From positions 2,170,001 through 2,234,000 of the forward strand of contig NZ_CP006704.1 in NCBI RefSeq assembly GCF_000739375.1: a DNA stretch of 64,000 bases, read 5' to 3'. Position numbers and translations under genes: made by a program. The stretch is from Comamonas testosteroni TK102. GTDB taxonomy: Bacteria > Pseudomonadota > Gammaproteobacteria > Burkholderiales > Burkholderiaceae_C. The notes beneath the pieces were generated by a model. That model was not told the origin of the DNA and did no database searches. It was given only the letters and a program-made list of their open reading frames with translations. How positions within the stretch are numbered: the stretch's first letter is position 1; every line of letters begins with the position of its first letter. Below are positions 50,388-58,692 of the stretch, piece by piece.

Positions 50388-51371
50388 ATGAATCATCGGA
50401 AAATCGTCGTAACGCAGCCAGTTCATGAAGAGGTTCTAAGGAAGCTCCAGGCTGAGGGTGAGGTCATCATGAATCCAGGGCCTGACCCCTGGAGCCCCAG
50501 CCAGCTCAGGGAGTACCTCGTGGATGCTGATGCCATGATGGCCTTCATGACAGACAGTGTGACCAAAGAGTCGCTGCTGAACGCTCCCAGGCTCAAGACC
50601 ATCTCCTGTGCACTCAAGGGGTACGACAACTTCGACCTGAGGGCTTGCGCACAAGCCGGGGTGAGCGTCACCTTTGTTCCTGACCTCCTCACAGAGCCCA
50701 CAGCCGAGCTGGCCATCGGATTGGCTATTGCTGCTGGCAGGAACGTGCTTCAGGGTGACGCCGCTACAAGAGCAGGCTACTCTGGGTGGAGGCCAGCTCT
50801 ATACGGAACCGGGCTTCATGGGTCGGTGGCCAGCGTGATCGGTCTCGGAAAAGTTGGGCAGGCCATATTGGCGCGACTCGCGGGCTTTGGCTGCGCGCGG
50901 CTGCTTGGTGTAGACCCAAGTGTGCGTCTAGATCAGGTCGAACTGGTCACGCTTGATGAGGCTGTCAGCACATCGGACTATGTGTTCCTGGCAGTGCCTC
51001 TTGTTAGCGATACGCGCCACCTGGTTGACTCCAGGATGCTTCAACTATCGAAAAAGGGCCAGATCCTTGTAAACGTGGGTAGGGGGTCTGTGGTCGACGA
51101 AAGGGCGGTTGTCGATGCCTTGGCGAATGAGCAACTTGGCGCGTACGCCGCTGACGTCTATGAGATGGAAGATTGGCTACTTCCAGACAGACCTCGCGAA
51201 ATTCATCCGGGATTGACCAACAACGCCAGAACAGTACTCACTCCCCACATCGGCTCGGCTGTGAGACGCGTACGGTTCGAAATTGAAATGCGGGCTGCTG
51301 AGAACCTAGTCCGCTCACTCAGGGGCGAGAGTTTGAGTGATGTTGCTGTCGAGGCCAGCGCGGCAGCATAG
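50388..51371 (+). CDS. ptxD: Phosphite dehydrogenase PtxD
   Basis: 327 residues of the D-2-hydroxyacid dehydrogenase fold. Segments distinctive of PtxD are present: AMMAFMTDSV, ISCALKGYDNFDLRACAQAG, TFVPDLLTEPTAELAIGLAI, ADVYEMEDWLLPDRPREIHP and TPHIGSAVRRVRFEIEMRAA. The nucleotide motif VIGLGKVGQAI and Asp176 at the end of strand beta-2 favour NAD. Catalytic Arg232, Glu261 and His287 align with R237, E266 and H292 of the Pseudomonas stutzeri enzyme, and Lys77 with its K76. It oxidises phosphite to phosphate, giving the host a phosphorus source and NADH. Confidence 0.92.
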   Translation: MNHRKIVVTQPVHEEVLRKLQAEGEVIMNPGPDPWSPSQLREYLVDADAMMAFMTDSVTKESLLNAPRLKTISCALKGYDNFDLRACAQAGVSVTFVPDLLTEPTAELAIGLAIAAGRNVLQGDAATRAGYSGWRPALYGTGLHGSVASVIGLGKVGQAILARLAGFGCARLLGVDPSVRLDQVELVTLDEAVSTSDYVFLAVPLVSDTRHLVDSRMLQLSKKGQILVNVGRGSVVDERAVVDALANEQLGAYAADVYEMEDWLLPDRPREIHPGLTNNARTVLTPHIGSAVRRVRFEIEMRAAENLVRSLRGESLSDVAVEASAAA

Positions 51372-51897
51372 GTATGGTTGCTCGGCGGTTTGCACGCCAG
51401 CTGAAATGGGCGCGGCTTCAGAGCCTATGTCCTATGGCTGGGTGCAACCTGCCCGTGTGATGCCATCCTGCTCGCCAAGGGGAAATGACTTGAGTCATCA
51501 TCGAAGTGGTTTAGCGATGATGTTCTCTGCACGGCGCAGCTCATGGGGTAAGCCCAAATGGGCGCATGGCAAACACCAGATACTTCGAGGGGTCAGGCTA
51601 CAACACTGATCGTTCTTGGCCTCTGATAGTGGTTTCAACCCAGGACGTTTCAGCTGAGGTCATTACATTCGGCTCGTAGTAGAGGTGACGCTGCTTTGCG
51701 AGTTCTTGGACTGCACGGCTGAACCCTAGGTCTAATACAACCGCACTGCGCAGAGTGTTGAGATGCACCGCCGAAAGTGTCTCCCTCGCCCCTTTAGGGT
51801 CTGCCTTAGAGTTCACGCAGACGACGAGGTGCGTTGTCGCCGATAGACTGCTTTGATGCATCTCAATGAATCTAGGCTGTTGATTTCCACGCAGAAC
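51372..51897. other. Gap between ptxD and the IS element; no recognised gene
   Basis: 526 bp. The longest frame is an 87-codon one on the minus strand (51598-51861, ending VETTIRGQERSVL) with no ribosome-binding site and no family I recognise. It may be a gene fragment left by rearrangement. No hairpin terminator with a T-run stands out after ptxD. Confidence 0.4.
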
Positions 51898-51906
51898 TGA
51901 CCCGCC

Positions 51907-51931
51907 GGGGATGCGGACAAAAACTTGGACT
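51907..51931 (+). repeat. Left terminal inverted repeat of the IS element
   Basis: 25 bp, two mismatches to the inverse of 53492-53516 (positions 5 and 12). It lies 18 bp before the transposase start. Confidence 0.85.
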
Positions 51932-51948
51932 ACCAGGGGAGGTAGTTC

Positions 51949-53487
51949 ATGTACTCATACGCAGACAGGATTCGTGCAGTTGCGCTTTACATCAAGCTTG
52001 GCTTGCGTGTCAGAGCCACGATTCGCCAGTTGGGGTACCCAACCAAGAACGCATTGAAAGGCTGGTATCAGCACTACCTGAAGCATCAGGATTTGCCAGC
52101 AAGCCAAGCTCCAAGAGCACCAAAATATTCGCTGCAGCAAAGGCAGGTGGCTATTGCTCATTACCTCGCCCATGATCGCTGTATTGCTGCAACGATGAGG
52201 GCTTTGGGTTATCCGGGTCGAGGAACGTTGACTGCGTGGGTTCGGCAAGACTGCCCTGACACCTGCAAATCGAGAGTAGGCAGATCTTGGCCGGCTACAA
52301 AGCCTGATGCCTTGATGTGTGAGGGCGTGGTGCAGCTGTGTGCCCGTCGATCAAGTGCACAGCAGATTGCGGACAAGTTAGGGGTGTGTAGGGGGACCTT
52401 GTACAACTGGAAAAATCAGTTGCTTGGCCCTTGTGCCCCAGCCTCAATGAAACACAGTCCAAAGCGATCGCCAGTGTTGGATGAAGCAGCACTCAGGCGC
52501 CAAGTTGAATCATTGCGCCAGGATGTTCGGCGGCTGAAGATAGAACGTGAGCTTCTCAAGCAGGCCCATGAAATCTTAAAAAATGGGGCTGACATTGATC
52601 TGCATAGGCTGGCAAACAAAGATAAGGCTGTGCTGGTTGAAGCGTTGCACGGGCAGTATGAATTGCCAGAACTGCTTTCTCTTGTTGGCCTTGCTAGAAG
52701 CTCGTATTTTTACCATCGTGCTCGGCTGAAGCTGGCTGACAAATACGTTGATTTACGCCGAAGCATCACAGAGATCTTCGACAACAACTACCGTTGCTAT
52801 GGATATCGCAGGGTGCAGGCATCTCTGCTCAAGGAGTGCACGGGCATCTCAGAGAAGGTGGTTCGTCGGCTGATGAAGCAGGAGGGGTTGATCGTGGCCA
52901 AGCCCAAACGCCGCAGATATAACTCCTACCTTGGAGAGATAGGTGCCGCCCCGCAAAACCTCATCAATCGAGACTTCCGTGCCGCTGCGCCCAATGAGAA
53001 GTGGCTCACCGACATTACTGAACTCCAGATTCCTGCTGGCAAGGTTTACCTGTCGCCAGTCATTGATTGCTTTGACGGGCTGGTGGTGAGCTGGTCGATT
53101 GGGACTCATCCCAACGCACATCTCGTCAACACAATGCTGGATGCGGCCATTGATGCTGTTCAAGGCAGCGAGAGCCGCCCTGTGATTCATTCTGATCGTG
53201 GAGCTCACTACCGCTGGCCAGGCTGGCTCTCGAGGGTCCATGATGCAAAGTTGACTCGCTCGATGTCTCGCAAAGGGTGCTCACCAGACAACGCTGCGTG
53301 CGAAGGCTTTTTTGGAAGGCTAAAGATGGAGCTGTTCTATCCCAACAACTGGCAATCAACAACGATTGAGCAGTTCATTGAAGCTGTCGATGCGTACATT
53401 CGTTGGTACAACGAAAAACGTATCAAGGTATCTCTGGGACGTTTAAGTCCTGTGGAATACCGGCACAAACTTGGCCTAGCCGCATAA
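51949..53487 (+). CDS. IS3-family transposase, single open frame
   Basis: 512 residues. Two similar N-terminal HTH units (residues about 5-45 ending GYPTKNALKGWYQHYL, and 61-100 ending GYPGRGTLTAWVRQD) and a third (AQQIADKLGVCRGTLYNWKN) precede a coiled coil (LRRQVESLRQDVRRLKIERE). The rve catalytic core follows: WLTDITELQI (first Asp), VIHSDRGAHYRW (second Asp) and DNAACEGFFGRLKMELFY (Glu). Most IS3 elements make OrfAB by frameshifting; here one frame encodes the whole protein. It appears intact and active. Confidence 0.92.
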   Translation: MYSYADRIRAVALYIKLGLRVRATIRQLGYPTKNALKGWYQHYLKHQDLPASQAPRAPKYSLQQRQVAIAHYLAHDRCIAATMRALGYPGRGTLTAWVRQDCPDTCKSRVGRSWPATKPDALMCEGVVQLCARRSSAQQIADKLGVCRGTLYNWKNQLLGPCAPASMKHSPKRSPVLDEAALRRQVESLRQDVRRLKIERELLKQAHEILKNGADIDLHRLANKDKAVLVEALHGQYELPELLSLVGLARSSYFYHRARLKLADKYVDLRRSITEIFDNNYRCYGYRRVQASLLKECTGISEKVVRRLMKQEGLIVAKPKRRRYNSYLGEIGAAPQNLINRDFRAAAPNEKWLTDITELQIPAGKVYLSPVIDCFDGLVVSWSIGTHPNAHLVNTMLDAAIDAVQGSESRPVIHSDRGAHYRWPGWLSRVHDAKLTRSMSRKGCSPDNAACEGFFGRLKMELFYPNNWQSTTIEQFIEAVDAYIRWYNEKRIKVSLGRLSPVEYRHKLGLAA

Positions 53488-53491
53488 AACC

Positions 53492-53516
53492 AGTCCAAGT
53501 TTTTATCCGCACCCCC
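53492..53516 (-). repeat. Right terminal inverted repeat of the IS element
   Basis: AGTCCAAGTTTTTATCCGCA plus five C, the inverse of the left repeat with two changes, 5 bp after the transposase stop. Confidence 0.85.
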
Positions 53517-53536
53517 ACCGGGGGCTAGTGGGTCAC

Positions 53537-54028
53537 TTCTGGGTGGAAATCAACACGCTGTTCAAGCCGGGGCTGAAGTTCGAACCCGTGTTCGACTACG
53601 AGCAGGTGCTGGTCGTGGCCAAAGACCACCCCCTGGCTTCTACGGCCTACGTGAAGCCCCAGCAGCTGACCCGGGAAGTGCTCATCAGTTACCCCGTGGA
53701 CATCGAACGCCTGGACATCTACAGCCAGTTCCTGTTGCCGGCCGGCGTGACGCCCAAGCGCCACAAAGCCATCGAAACCACCGACATCATGGTGCAGATG
53801 GTGGCCAGCGGCCGCGGTGTCGCCGCGCTGCCGCGCTGGCTGGTCGAGGAATATGCGGCCAGGATGGACGTGGTGCCTGTGCGGCTGGGCGCGCGCGGTA
53901 TTGCCAAGCAGATCTTCCTGGGCGCACGCGAGGCGGATACCGCCATTGACTACGTGCGGGCCTTCGTCGAACTGGCCCGCCAGCCTGCAACTGCCACCAC
54001 CGCTATTGCCCAAGGAGCCAAGGGATGA
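53537..54028 (+). pseudogene. LysR-family regulator (MetR-like), 3' fragment
   Basis: About 160 codons of a LysR effector-binding domain with no N-terminal HTH: LKFEPVFDYEQVLVVAKDHP, then YPVDIERLDIYSQFLLPAGV, IMVQMVASGRGVAALPRWLV and GARGIAKQIFLGAREADTAI. The wording is MetR-like. The 5' half is absent up to the IS end, so insertion of the IS or of a larger island split this gene. Its stop overlaps the queH start by ATGA, so it was once translationally coupled to queH. Confidence 0.75.
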
Positions 54029-54693
54029 ACACCACCGTCGAACGCAAAGCGCTTGCGCTGCCCGGAGGCCACGACAAGGTGCTGCTGCATTCGTGCTGCG
54101 CGCCGTGCTCAGGCGAGGTCATGGAGGCCATGCTGGCCTCGGGCATTGACTACACCATCTTTTTCTACAACCCCAACATTCATCCGCTCAAGGAATACGA
54201 GCTGCGCAAGAACGAGAACATCCGCTTCGCGGAGCAGTTCGGCGTGCCCTTCGTCGATGCGGACTACGACCGGGACAACTGGTTCGAGCGCGCCAAGGGC
54301 ATGGAGCACGAGCCCGAACGCGGCGTGCGCTGCACCATGTGCTTCGACATGCGTTTCGAGCGCACGGCGCTGTATGCGCATGAGCACGGCTTTCCGGTGA
54401 TCACCAGTTCCCTGGGCATCTCGCGCTGGAAGAACATGCAGCAGATCAATGACTGCGGCGTGCGTGCGGCGGCCAAGTACTCTGGCCTGATGTACTGGGA
54501 ATACAACTGGCGCAAGGGCGGCGGCTCGGCGCGCATGATCGAGATCAGCAAGCGCGAGAACTTCTACCAACAGGAATACTGCGGCTGCGTCTACTCGCTG
54601 CGCGACACGAACCGCCACCGCGTGGAAAGCGGCCGCGAGCGCATCCAGCTCGGCGTGACGTTCTACGGTGACGAACAGCCCCCCAAAGATTGA
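54025..54693 (+). CDS. queH: Epoxyqueuosine reductase QueH (DUF208)
   Basis: 222 residues. The family Cys motifs are all present: [14 protein letters not shown] (Cys24, Cys25, Cys28), [17 protein letters not shown] (Cys103, Cys106) and [10 protein letters not shown], with [19 protein letters not shown] and [15 protein letters not shown] between. It performs the last step of queuosine tRNA modification, reducing epoxyqueuosine, with an Fe-S cluster. Start ATG 54025 overlaps the stop of the broken LysR gene, so its expression may have changed after the insertion. Confidence 0.92.
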   Translation: MNTTVERKALALPGGHDKVLLHSCCAPCSGEVMEAMLASGIDYTIFFYNPNIHPLKEYELRKNENIRFAEQFGVPFVDADYDRDNWFERAKGMEHEPERGVRCTMCFDMRFERTALYAHEHGFPVITSSLGISRWKNMQQINDCGVRAAAKYSGLMYWEYNWRKGGGSARMIEISKRENFYQQEYCGCVYSLRDTNRHRVESGRERIQLGVTFYGDEQPPKD

Positions 54694-54784
54694 CGCGCCC
54701 TGCCGGGTGAGCGATGCCGCTCCATGGCTTCCAACCGACCCGATCAGCGCTGGCGGGTCGGAACTCTCCCAACAGTCGCCAGAT

Positions 54785-55687
54785 ATGGCAAGCCCCTTGC
54801 TTCATTCCGACAAGTCCAAGCCCATCGGCAACATCACCGACGCCTATTCGTTAGAGGTCAACGCGAAGGATATCTCTGCGCTGACCGCAGCGGCGCCGCG
54901 TGTATTGCCCGGGTCAACCATTTCCATTCCCTACCTGGCGAACCAGGACAACGACGCGCGACTGGCCGCAGCGCAGGCCGTTCGCGGACTCGGCTTTGAG
55001 CCCATGCCTCACCTCGCTGCACGCCGTATCGCCTCGTTCGCAAAACTGGAGTCGTTCATCCAGCGCGCGGTCGCGGAAGCCGGCGTCAAGCGTTGCTTCG
55101 TGATCGCTGGAGATCCGTCCACCCCGCTGGGGCCGTTTGCCGACAGCTCCTCACTGATCGAATCAGGCGTGTTCGAGCGCTCGGGCATTCAGATGGTCGG
55201 CGTGGGTGGCCATCCCGAGGGCCATCCGGTCATGAGCACATCTGATCGTTGGAAAGTGCTCGAACACAAGTGTCGCTGCATCGAAGGGCGCGGCATGGCG
55301 CCCTTGATCGTCACGCAATTTGCCTTCGATGCCGACATCGTGCTGGCCTGGCTGGAAGCCCTGCGCGGGCGTGGCGTCGAACATCCCGTACGCGTGGGCG
55401 TGCCGGGCCCTGCAGGCGTGGCGGTGCTGGCGCGCTATGCCGCCTTGTGTGGCGTTAGCGCATGCGCGTCGATGTTGTCCAAGTACGGCATCTCGATCAG
55501 CAAGCTGTTCGGCATAGCAGGCCCGGATCTCTTTGTGGATCGTCTGACCACCCGCCTGACCGAAGCACATGGAAAGGTGAGCCTGCATTTCTTTCCATTC
55601 GGAGGCATCGCTCAGTCCGTGAAGTGGGTAGAGCAGTACTGCTCGCGTGCCGAGCCTGAACAACCCATCGACACGGCTCCCATGTGA
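54785..55687 (+). CDS. Methylenetetrahydrofolate reductase-like protein
   Basis: 300 residues from the ATG at 54785 (MASPLLHSDKSKPIGNITDA); the frame is open from a GTG at 54668 within queH, so the start is uncertain. TISIPYLANQDNDARLAAAQ, LAARRIASFAKLESFIQRAV, CFVIAGDPSTPLGPFADSSS and QFAFDADIVLAWLEALRGRG follow the MTHFR (FAD-linked oxidoreductase) barrel. KVSLHFFPFGGIAQSVKWVE closes it. It would handle folate-bound one-carbon units. It is divergent from ordinary MetF, so a catabolic MetF-like role is possible. Confidence 0.7.
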   Translation: MASPLLHSDKSKPIGNITDAYSLEVNAKDISALTAAAPRVLPGSTISIPYLANQDNDARLAAAQAVRGLGFEPMPHLAARRIASFAKLESFIQRAVAEAGVKRCFVIAGDPSTPLGPFADSSSLIESGVFERSGIQMVGVGGHPEGHPVMSTSDRWKVLEHKCRCIEGRGMAPLIVTQFAFDADIVLAWLEALRGRGVEHPVRVGVPGPAGVAVLARYAALCGVSACASMLSKYGISISKLFGIAGPDLFVDRLTTRLTEAHGKVSLHFFPFGGIAQSVKWVEQYCSRAEPEQPIDTAPM

Positions 55688-55746
55688 TTACTGCGCCTCC
55701 AGCAGTCGCTTGCACTGGCATGCCCCATAGAAGCAGACCTCGTTGG

Positions 55747-55988
55747 GGCGAACGCTTCGAGAGCATCCTACCGCCCGCCTCAGCCTTCGCGTTGCGCAAG
55801 CGCCCCATGGGCGCGATCCCATTGGCACAGGACACACGCGGCCAACATCACCGGACGCAGGCGCAAATGCCACATCGAAATGGATCGCCCGCATCATCGG
55901 CTTCGACGGTGCGAGCTATCGATTGGCAGATTGGGGGGCAAACACGATAAACGCCCTTCTCGAACTGCCTTCTGTAGGAAGATGGTGA
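55747..55988 (+). pseudogene. Decayed trbB relic with internal deletion
   Basis: Translated in changing frames it matches the intact TrbB encoded at 35692. GERFESILPP and AFALRKRPMGAIPL correspond to TrbB residues 98-126. NITGRRRKCHIE then IARIIGFDGASYRLAD correspond to 289-316, and NALLELPS to 320-327. The middle (about 160 codons with the Walker motifs) is deleted, and frameshifts separate the pieces. It lies outside the ICE, just after the MTHFR-like gene, and marks a former second element. Confidence 0.75.
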
Positions 55989-56247
55989 TAGACCGAAACT
56001 TTGATGATGCGACTTTGCTCGCTGAGACATCCTTACGTTTGCCACTGCAAAGCGCCTATGTGGCACCTAGCTCGCAAATCAGCAAGGATGCGTAGCGACC
56101 AAAATATGGACTAACCTGTTATTCCATAAGACCTTTTACGGAACTGTCCGTCTACATCAAAGACTTGACAGCGGACATTTTTCATGGCCCGGAGCCGGGT
56201 CTGTGGCTTGCCCGAAGGACGGCCGTCCGGTGGATGCCGTCCAGGGC

Positions 56248-56841
56248 TCAGATCACGGAGCGCAGAGGCGGCGTATCCAGCTGGCTGCCGGCATTCTGGA
56301 CGAGATTTTGCAGCAGGGCCGGGGTGTCGCTGCTGCTTTCGACCAGTCCCATCTGCCACTCACCCATGAAGCCGCTGCCCACGCAGGATTGAAGAAACTG
56401 CAGCATGGCATCGTAATAGCCATCCACATTGAGAATGCCGATGGGCTTGTCGTGGTAGCCCAGCTGGCGCCAGGTCCAGACTTCGAACAGCTCCTCAAAC
56501 GTGCCGATGCCGCCGGGCAGGGCCACGAAGGCATCGCTGCGCTCGGCCATCATGGCCTTGCGTTCGTGCATGTTCTTGACGATGTGCAGCTCGTCGCAGG
56601 CCTGGTTGGCCAGTTCCTTGTCGACCAGTGCCTGGGGGATGATGCCGACGACACGGCCGCCAGCTTCGCGCGTGGCTTCGGCCACCACACCCATCAGGCC
56701 GCTGCGTCCGCCGCCATAGACCAGCTGGCCGCCGCGCGAGCCTATCCACTGGCCAACGGCCTTGGCGACTTCGGTGAATTGAGGGTTGGTGCCGGGGCGT
56801 GAGCCGCAGTACACGCAGATGGAAAAAGCGGGTTGAGTCAT
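56248..56841 (-). CDS. LOG-family protein (putative cytokinin riboside 5'-monophosphate phosphoribohydrolase)
   Basis: 197 residues from the ATG at 56841. FSICVYCGSRPGTNPQFTEV, LVYGGGRSGLMGVVAEATRE, MHERKAMMAERSDAFVALPG and GGIGTFEELFEVWTWRQLGY are the LOG signature. The last two give the catalytic Arg and Glu and the PGGxGTxxE nucleotide loop. In bacteria these enzymes cleave AMP-like nucleotides to base and ribose phosphate. It overlaps the chromosomal dgkA stop by ATGA. Confidence 0.9.
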   Translation of the reverse strand: MTQPAFSICVYCGSRPGTNPQFTEVAKAVGQWIGSRGGQLVYGGGRSGLMGVVAEATREAGGRVVGIIPQALVDKELANQACDELHIVKNMHERKAMMAERSDAFVALPGGIGTFEELFEVWTWRQLGYHDKPIGILNVDGYYDAMLQFLQSCVGSGFMGEWQMGLVESSSDTPALLQNLVQNAGSQLDTPPLRSVI

Positions 56842-57236
56842 ACGATGAAACGGTGATAAAGAGCGGCAGCCCAGACGGCGCCGCACAGGCACAGGGCCAG
56901 GAATACAGCGGCGCTGCCCATGTCCTTGGCTTTCTTGGACAGCTCATGCCATTCGGGGCCGATACGGTCTATGGCGGCCTCGATGCCGGTATTGAGCAGT
57001 TCCACAATGAGAACCAGGATGACGCTGCCGGCCAGCAGCGCTGCCTGCTCCCAGCTCTGACCCAGCCAGAGCGCCAGCGGGATCATGACAAATGCGCAGA
57101 CGGCTTCTTGCTGAAAGGCCTTTTCATGCCAGCCGGCCCTGAGGCCGGCCAGCGAGTAGCCGCCGGCATGCAGCACCCGGGACAGTCCGGTGCGGCTTTT
57201 TTGCGGATTGACGGGATCGGGTGATGAGGTGCTCAT
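56838..57236 (-). CDS. dgkA: Diacylglycerol kinase DgkA (chromosomal copy)
   Basis: 132 residues with three membrane helices: SLAGLRAGWHEKAFQQEAVC, then LIVELLNTGIEAAIDRIGPE and WHELSKKAKDMGSAAVFLAL, ending YHRFIV. Same family and general layout as the ICE-borne copy at 31376 but clearly diverged in the N-terminus and helices. It recycles diacylglycerol from lipopolysaccharide or osmoregulated glucan decoration. It is coupled to the LOG gene and follows the RDD gene by 12 bp. Confidence 0.93.
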   Translation of the reverse strand: MSTSSPDPVNPQKSRTGLSRVLHAGGYSLAGLRAGWHEKAFQQEAVCAFVMIPLALWLGQSWEQAALLAGSVILVLIVELLNTGIEAAIDRIGPEWHELSKKAKDMGSAAVFLALCLCGAVWAAALYHRFIV

Positions 57237-57248
57237 TGAAAAGTTGGG

Positions 57249-57797
57249 TCAGCGGATGCGTTTGGGTGCAGGGGCCTGATGTATCAGCTGGGTGCCGGCC
57301 CAGGCGTCGTGCCAGAACTGCTTTCGGGGATGAAAACGGCTCAGCAGCGCCCAGATCAGAATCCAGCCCGAGAGCAGCACCAGTACCTCCAGCGGCGGCA
57401 GGCCCAGCGGGTAGAGCAGGGCCAGCGGCGGCAGCCACCACATCCAGCTGGCAGCGTAGCGCAGCAGGGCGCGGGTTTGCGTCAGGGGACGGCCCTGGGT
57501 GTCGACCACGCGGATATGCCAGGTCTTCATGGCCAGCGTCTGTCCCTTGCTCCAGAACCAGACAAAGTAAATGCCCAGCACCACCAGCATGAAGGCCTGC
57601 AGCAGATGACGGTTGTCGAGTGCGTTGCGCGTCTGCGACAGCGTGCCGAACAGATAGCCGGCGATAAACACCACGCCAAACAAAAGCATGCCTTCATAAA
57701 GCCAGCAAGCCATGCGGCGGCGCAGGCTTGGAGCTATGAAATCAGAAGCGGATGAAAGTGCTGCACTGCCTTCGCGGATCGGGGTGTCTTGCTGCAT
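57249..57797 (-). CDS. RDD family membrane protein
   Basis: 182 residues. The Arg-rich start of the domain (APSLRRRMACWLYEGMLLFG) leads into two helices, then QTLAMKTWHIRVVDTQGRPL, the RDD mid-motif, two more helices (YAASWMWWLPPLALLYPLGL; LVLLSGWILIWALLSRF) and the closing RKQFWHDAWAGTQLI. The family is membrane-bound; some members transport Na+ or act in stress, but function here is unknown. Lies upstream of dgkA in the same direction. Confidence 0.88.
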   Translation of the reverse strand: MQQDTPIREGSAALSSASDFIAPSLRRRMACWLYEGMLLFGVVFIAGYLFGTLSQTRNALDNRHLLQAFMLVVLGIYFVWFWSKGQTLAMKTWHIRVVDTQGRPLTQTRALLRYAASWMWWLPPLALLYPLGLPPLEVLVLLSGWILIWALLSRFHPRKQFWHDAWAGTQLIHQAPAPKRIR

Positions 57798-57855
57798 GAG
57801 GGCATTGTAGGGCTCAGGTCAGCAGGCTTGGCGCTCGGTTGCCGCAGCGACACTG

Positions 57856-58671
57856 TCATTGGTGCGCGTCTTGACCTGGAGCATCCAGCGGCGGCAGGGT
57901 GATGGGGGTGGCGCGTGGAATGTCCACGGGTGCGGTTTCCACAATCACCGAAGGCGTGCGGACCGGGTGGGTTTCCACCATGGCCGGCGTGGAAGGCACG
58001 GGTGGTGGTGGGTGGTGAATGGTCGCGGGCGGAATCTTGGGCAGATTGGGCACCGTATTGGGAGAGGCCGTGGCCGCGGGAATGCGGGCCAGCTTCTTGG
58101 TGGGCACGGGCTTGATGGCGGGTGCGGCAGTCACCACCTTGGGGGTGGCGCGGGCTGCCAGCAGTCGCTTTTCCTCATCGCTCAGGGCCTGATAGGCCTC
58201 CCACTGGGCCTGCTTGTCTGTCGCGAGCTTGTTGGTGATGGCAAAGTTCAGGCGTGCCTGATTGCGCTGGGCAGCGCTCAGGCCGGACCAGTCTTCCATG
58301 CGGTCGTGAAGCTTTTGCTGTTCGCGCTCGCTCAGTTTGTCAAAGCCATCGGCCAGGGCAATCCAGCGGCGCTTCTGCACCGAACCTATCATGGCCCAGC
58401 GCTCTTGCAGGGGCTGCAGGATTTCGCGCTGGTGGCTGCTGAGCTCGCCCCAGCGCGGGCCCGAGGCCTGGGCCGTGGCTCTCTGGCGTGTCGAGGGGTC
58501 GGCATGCATGGACCTGGAGGATGCGACCGTGGCCGGCGGCACGGAGCTGGGTGCCAGCCTGACTTGCTGTACGACATTCCACCCCGTCCAGCCCAAGGCC
58601 ACCAACAACAGCGCCGCCATGACGGCGGCGGTGTTCTCGGGTTTCAGGAGGGAGCGCTTCTCAGTGGGCAT
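57856..58671 (-). CDS. DUF3106 domain-containing protein
   Basis: 271 residues from the ATG at 58671. One N-terminal membrane helix (AAVMAALLLVALGWTGWNVV) is followed by the DUF3106 repeats, where each unit ends in W: LSSHQREILQPLQERWAMIG, KRRWIALADGFDKLSEREQQ, MEDWSGLSAAQRNQARLNFA and WEAYQALSDEEKRLLAAR. A Pro-rich periplasmic tail of about 90 residues follows. The family is common in Burkholderiales beside an ECF sigma factor and DUF3619, so a membrane stress or sigma-control role is inferred. Confidence 0.85.
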   Translation of the reverse strand: MPTEKRSLLKPENTAAVMAALLLVALGWTGWNVVQQVRLAPSSVPPATVASSRSMHADPSTRQRATAQASGPRWGELSSHQREILQPLQERWAMIGSVQKRRWIALADGFDKLSEREQQKLHDRMEDWSGLSAAQRNQARLNFAITNKLATDKQAQWEAYQALSDEEKRLLAARATPKVVTAAPAIKPVPTKKLARIPAATASPNTVPNLPKIPPATIHHPPPPVPSTPAMVETHPVRTPSVIVETAPVDIPRATPITLPPLDAPGQDAHQ

Positions 58672-58692
58672 CAATGCAGGGCGGCAGGCTGT

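Larger units (their letters stand above)
51907..53516 (+). mobile_element. IS3-family insertion sequence (about 1.61-1.64 kb)
   Basis: A single transposase gene is flanked by 25-bp terminal inverted repeats matching at 23 of 25 positions: GGGGATGCGGACAAAAACTT... at 51907-51931 and its inverse at 53492-53516. A further TGACCC at 51898 and GGGTCA at 53531 would give the TG...CA ends usual for IS3, extending the element to 51898-53536. No clear target duplication is seen with either boundary. It separates the ptx island from a truncated chromosomal LysR gene. Confidence 0.85.

Noticed and set aside
51598..51861. 87-codon minus-strand frame as a real gene
   Set aside because: No ribosome-binding site and no recognisable family; could be a fragment, so it is mentioned only within the gap entry.
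53528..53539. Start codon for the LysR fragment near 53528
   Set aside because: An alternative start lies in or at the edge of the IS end sequence; the product would lack the DNA-binding domain, so it is treated as a remnant.
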